NCBI RefSeq assembly: GCF_000820225.1 | Contig: NZ_CDDK01000023.1 | Location: forward strand, 1-60,113 | Length of the DNA: 60,113 bases | Source: Aeromonas veronii bv. veronii | GTDB lineage: Bacteria; Pseudomonadota; Gammaproteobacteria; Enterobacterales; Aeromonadaceae | Reading direction: 5' to 3' | In this document: piece by piece, positions 56,899 to 60,113 of the stretch | Layout of the letters: every line of letters begins with the position of its first letter | How positions within the stretch are numbered: the first letter of the stretch is position 1 | Notes under the pieces: generated by a model | The model's input: only the letters and a program-made list of their open reading frames with translations | What the model was told of the DNA's origin: nothing | The model's database searches: none | Translations under genes and position numbers: made by a program

Positions 56899-59766
56899 TC
56901 AGTTATGGGTGACCACGATAAAGCGGATGGCATCCAGCTTGAGTTGGGTCTGATCGATCAGGTGGTGCAATTCTGCCTGCAGATTGCGCAGATAATCCAG
57001 TTCGCTGTCGCGCACGTTCGGGTTGACCGCCTTGAGCGCTTCCAGACGATCCAGATCCTGCTGCAGGGTCTGCGCCATCTGGGCGCGGGCCTTGTCGACA
57101 ATCTCGGCTTTCAGCTCTTCGGCAATGGCCTGGCCCTTGCCAATCAGACCGTGGATCACCGGTTGGGATGCAGTCACGAGCTTGCTGCCGAGGTGGCGAT
57201 TGACCGGAGTCAGCTGACGGTTGAAGGCATCGAACGCCACTTTCTCCCCCAGATTCTGGCCGTTCTTGTCCATCAGCAGACGGATCGGCGTCGGCGGCAT
57301 GAAGCGGTAGAGCTGGGGATGGGCTGCAGACTCGGCAACGAAGATCAGCTCAAGCAGGATGGAGCCGATGGGCAGCGCCTTGTTCTTGAGCAGTGCGACC
57401 GAGGTGGCACCGATCTCGGAGCCCAGGATCAGGTCGATACCGCCGCGCATCATGGGGTGATCCCAGGAGAGCAGCGCCATGTCATCCCGCGACAGGGCTG
57501 TGTTGCGATCGAAGGTGATGGTCATGCCATCTTGCGGCAGGCCCGGGAAGCTGGAGACCAGCATGTGATCCCCGGGGGTCAGCACCAGCGCGTTCTCACC
57601 TCTGTCGTCCTGATTGACGCCGATCTCGTCGAACATCTTGAGAGCGAAGGAGATCATGCCGGTGTCGTCATCTTCGGCGGCCAGCTTGTCGACCAGCTGC
57701 TGGGCGGCGGCGCCACCGCTGGAGTGGATCTCCAGCAGGCGATCGCGGCCCTGCTCCAGTCGTGCCTTGAGCGGCTCGTGCAGTTCGCGGGTCTTGACCA
57801 GCAGGGCGTCGAGGGCTGCCTGATCGCCGGTGTTGGCGGCCAGCAGCTCGAACAGCTCGTCACGTACCGCTTCGAATACCGGGCGGGCAGTCGGGCAGGT
57901 CTGCTCGAACGCGTCCAGACCATCGTGATACCAGAGCTGCAGGGCGCGCTGGGCAGTCCCTTCCAGATAGGGAACGTGGATCTCGACGGTATTCTGCTGA
58001 CCGATACGATCCAGTCGGCCGATACGCTGCTCCAGCAGATCCGGGTTGAGGGGCAGATCGAACAGCACCAGATGGCTGGCAAACTGGAAGTTGCGACCCT
58101 CTGAGCCGATTTCGGAGCAGAGCAGCACCTGGGCGCCACCCTCTTGCTGAGCGAAATAGGCGGAGGCCTTGTCCCGCTCGAGGATCGACATCCCTTCGTG
58201 GAACACGGCACCACGGATCCCTTCACGAGTGCGCAGCGCCTCTTCCAGCGCGATGGCGGTTGCCGCTTCGGAGCAGATCACCAGCACCTTCTGCTGACGG
58301 GCTGAGAGCAGCAGCTCCAGCAACCATCCGACGCGCGGGTCGAACTGGGTCCAGGTGGCGTTGTCGCCTTCGAACTGCTGGAAGATCTTCTCGGGATAGA
58401 GGTAGCGCAGGGCACGGGTCTGCAGATCGCCACCGTTGCCACCCATCATGCCCATCACCTTGATGGCAGTCTTGTACTGCTCCGGCAGCGGCATGGGGTA
58501 GACGTTGAGGTGACGCTCGGGGAAGCCCTGAATATTGGCGCGGCTGTTGCGGAACAGTACCCGGCCGGTGCCATGCTGATCCAGCAGCTTGGCGACCGCC
58601 TGCTGGCGTGCAGTCGCATCGCTCAAGTCCAGCCCTTCCAGCTGGCTGGCGAGGATCTGTCTGGCTTCATCGCTCAGGGTCTCGCCATCCAGCAGCTCTT
58701 GTGCGGCGCTCGCGACCTGACCATAGGCCTGCTCCTCGGCGAGGAAAGCCTCATAGTCGTAGAAACGCTCCGGGTCGAGCAGGCGCAGACGGGCAAAGTG
58801 GCTCTGGTGGCCCAGCTGATCCGGGGTAGCGGTCAGCAGCAGTACGCCCGGCACCTGTTCGGCCAGCGCTTCCACCATTTCGTAGGCACGGCTCGGCGCC
58901 TCTTCACTCCACTCCAGATGGTGGGCTTCGTCGACAACCAGCAGATCCCACTCGGCCTCCAGCACCTGCTCGAAGCGACGACGCTTCTTGCGCAGGAAGT
59001 CGAGGCTGCAGATCACCAGCTGTTCGGTCTCGAAGGGGTTCTCCGCATCGGCAAACGCCTCGATGCAGCGCTCCTCATCAAACAGGGAGAAGTGCAGGTT
59101 GAAGCGGCGCAGCATTTCGACCAGCCATTGGTGCTGCAAGGTTTCGGGCAGCAGAATGAGTACGCGATGGGCGCGGCCGGAGAGCAGTTGCTGATGAATG
59201 ATCATGCCCGCTTCGATGGTCTTGCCCAGACCCACCTCGTCAGCCAGCAATACACGCGGAGCGTAGCGGTGACCCACTTCATGGGCAATATAGAGCTGGT
59301 GCGGGATCAGGCTGACCCGGCCTCCGGCCAGACCACGAGTCGGGTTGCGACGACGTTGGTGCTGGTTCACCAGCGCCTCGTAGCGCAGGGTGAAGCGGGA
59401 CATCCGATCGATCTGACCGGCGAACAGGCGATCCTGCGGCTTGTTGAACTTGATAAAGTTGTTGAGAAACACTTCCTTGAGGGCAACGGGCTCATTATTG
59501 TCGGTGCGCACACCTACATATATAAGCAGGCCGTCTTTCTCCTGCACTTCTTCGACCGTCATGGCCCAGTCTTCGTGACTGGTGATCTGATCGCCCACAT
59601 TGAAGCTGACCCGGGTCACCGGCGCCTCTTCTTTGGCATACATGCGGTTTTCACCGGTAGCCGGAAACAACAGGGTAACCATGCGTCCTTCAACAGCAAC
59701 GACAGTCCCCAACCCCAGATCCGTCTCTGTATCACTAATCCAACGCTGGCCAAGTGCAAAAGGCAT
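56899..59766 (-). CDS. rapA: RNA polymerase-associated ATPase RapA (Swi2/Snf2 family)
   Basis: 955-residue RNA-polymerase recycling factor. N-terminal Tudor-like domain ([20 protein letters not shown]), Walker A in [23 protein letters not shown] box ([18 protein letters not shown]), motif [22 protein letters not shown], helicase C-terminal half ([34 protein letters not shown]) and the C-terminal RapA domain. ATG 59766 is where E. coli homology begins. 3' tail is partly duplicated downstream. Confidence 0.97.
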   Translation of the reverse strand: MPFALGQRWISDTETDLGLGTVVAVEGRMVTLLFPATGENRMYAKEEAPVTRVSFNVGDQITSHEDWAMTVEEVQEKDGLLIYVGVRTDNNEPVALKEVFLNNFIKFNKPQDRLFAGQIDRMSRFTLRYEALVNQHQRRRNPTRGLAGGRVSLIPHQLYIAHEVGHRYAPRVLLADEVGLGKTIEAGMIIHQQLLSGRAHRVLILLPETLQHQWLVEMLRRFNLHFSLFDEERCIEAFADAENPFETEQLVICSLDFLRKKRRRFEQVLEAEWDLLVVDEAHHLEWSEEAPSRAYEMVEALAEQVPGVLLLTATPDQLGHQSHFARLRLLDPERFYDYEAFLAEEQAYGQVASAAQELLDGETLSDEARQILASQLEGLDLSDATARQQAVAKLLDQHGTGRVLFRNSRANIQGFPERHLNVYPMPLPEQYKTAIKVMGMMGGNGGDLQTRALRYLYPEKIFQQFEGDNATWTQFDPRVGWLLELLLSARQQKVLVICSEAATAIALEEALRTREGIRGAVFHEGMSILERDKASAYFAQQEGGAQVLLCSEIGSEGRNFQFASHLVLFDLPLNPDLLEQRIGRLDRIGQQNTVEIHVPYLEGTAQRALQLWYHDGLDAFEQTCPTARPVFEAVRDELFELLAANTGDQAALDALLVKTRELHEPLKARLEQGRDRLLEIHSSGGAAAQQLVDKLAAEDDDTGMISFALKMFDEIGVNQDDRGENALVLTPGDHMLVSSFPGLPQDGMTITFDRNTALSRDDMALLSWDHPMMRGGIDLILGSEIGATSVALLKNKALPIGSILLELIFVAESAAHPQLYRFMPPTPIRLLMDKNGQNLGEKVAFDAFNRQLTPVNRHLGSKLVTASQPVIHGLIGKGQAIAEELKAEIVDKARAQMAQTLQQDLDRLEALKAVNPNVRDSELDYLRNLQAELHHLIDQTQLKLDAIRFIVVTHN

Positions 59767-60014
59767 TAAACTCTCCAAAGCCCAAGAGTGTGTGAATCGC
59801 AAAGGGGCGCTATGTTACCCGAAGGCGTGACCTCGATCACCATGCATATAGATGTAGAGAGACCAAATCGCCACAACCTTGATCTGCTACCACCGCCACG
59901 CCATCTAGAGGATAGCGAGCTCGCCAAATGGGTGTGTTATTGCAGGATAAATGCGCTTTTTGGGTGATTAGTGAACGGTTGAAGCGAAAATGCGAATTTT
60001 ATTCGAAAAGACCC
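59767..60014. other. Intergenic region between rapA and rrn promoter
   Basis: About 250 bp with no gene seen. The part from ~59930 is rich in A/T tracts (CGCTTTTTTGGGTGATTAG, GAAAATGCGAATTTTATTCG), as expected for FIS/UP-element sequence before an rRNA promoter. Confidence 0.5.
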
Positions 60015-60050
60015 TTGCAAGCGTGATCCAGATCCCTATAATGCGCCTCC
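60015..60050 (+). promoter_or_regulatory. rRNA operon P1-type promoter
   Basis: TTGCAA (60015-60020), 16-bp spacer, TATAAT (60037-60042), discriminator GCGCCTCC. TCCCTATAATGCGCC is the same core as in E. coli rrn P1 promoters. The short spacer and GC-rich discriminator indicate ppGpp/DksA and initiating-NTP control. Confidence 0.88.
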
Positions 60051-60113
60051 ATCGACAGGGCAAGCGGCAACGCAAACAACCTCATCGATAACATCGAAAA
60101 GCCTTTGAAAATA
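60051..60113 (+). other. Start of rrn leader, truncated by window
   Basis: Sequence after the P1 promoter (AGGGCAAGCGGCAACGCAAA...) is the expected 5' leader of a ribosomal RNA operon. The 16S gene itself lies beyond the window. Confidence 0.65.

Overview
The window is chromosomal DNA of a gammaproteobacterium, almost certainly Aeromonas. It encodes a full-length secreted aerolysin. The core genes are close to Enterobacteria/Vibrio versions, and csrA is followed by a tRNA-Ser(GCU)/tRNA-Arg(ACG) cluster as in E. coli. The 488-residue aerolysin, whose C-terminal tail differs from the classic A. hydrophila AerA, suggests the A. veronii/sobria group, but this is inference. Most of the DNA is GC-rich with strong codon bias. 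The clear exceptions are the AT-rich block at about 23.3-25.45 kb and the aerolysin promoter.

Layout. 1-6.0 kb: a reverse-strand MalY-type C-S lyase (cut by the window edge) and an NhaC antiporter form a tight operon under a LacI-type regulator with a perfect 18-bp operator; then come a 58-aa unknown gene and an NhaP antiporter. 6.1-11 kb: metH and rimK. 11-14 kb: an OmpR-type two-component system, divergent from two small secreted proteins that resemble DUF5666. 14.3-15.8 kb: aerolysin. 16-23 kb: a TPP riboswitch and the thiamine operon thiC-thiDE(fused)-thiF-thiS-thiG-thiH. 23.4-25.2 kb: an AT-rich two-gene module ending in an XRE-ImmA/IrrE fusion. 25.5-27.1 kb: a small secreted protein, a GNAT and ybaK. 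27.2-34.2 kb: three paralogous orphan periplasmic binding proteins plus a fourth unrelated one, wrapped around a LysR (CidR-like) gene and lrgA-lrgB-like genes, then a patatin phospholipase. 34.2-45 kb: mutS, pncC, recA (SOS box), recX, alaS, lysC (with an internal start), csrA and six tRNA genes. 45-51 kb: PBP7, DedA, CNNM/CorC protein, L-asparaginase II, a CopZ-like protein and an AEC transporter. 50.7-55.6 kb: treR, treB, treC and a maltose/galactoside-type acetyltransferase. 55.9-59.8 kb: a YjfB-like small protein, rluA and rapA. The final 100 bases carry an rRNA P1 promoter and the start of an rrn leader.

How the parts work together. The thi genes build the pyrimidine and thiazole halves of thiamine under riboswitch control. 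TreR with two operators governs trehalose uptake and hydrolysis. The recA promoter has LexA's site exactly between its -35 and -10. The most interesting unexplained features are these: (i) one operator/promoter module shared, with identical spacing, by lrgAB and the patatin gene, which suggests a LysR regulon joining holin-like proteins to a phospholipase; (ii) the expanded family of orphan binding proteins around it; (iii) the AT-rich two-gene module; (iv) a dispersed repeat read in the same frame inside ThiH and as the last codons of a histidine kinase; (v) a duplicated 3' tail of rapA; (vi) unannotated small genes. All calls rest on reading the sequence and family knowledge; no database search was run.
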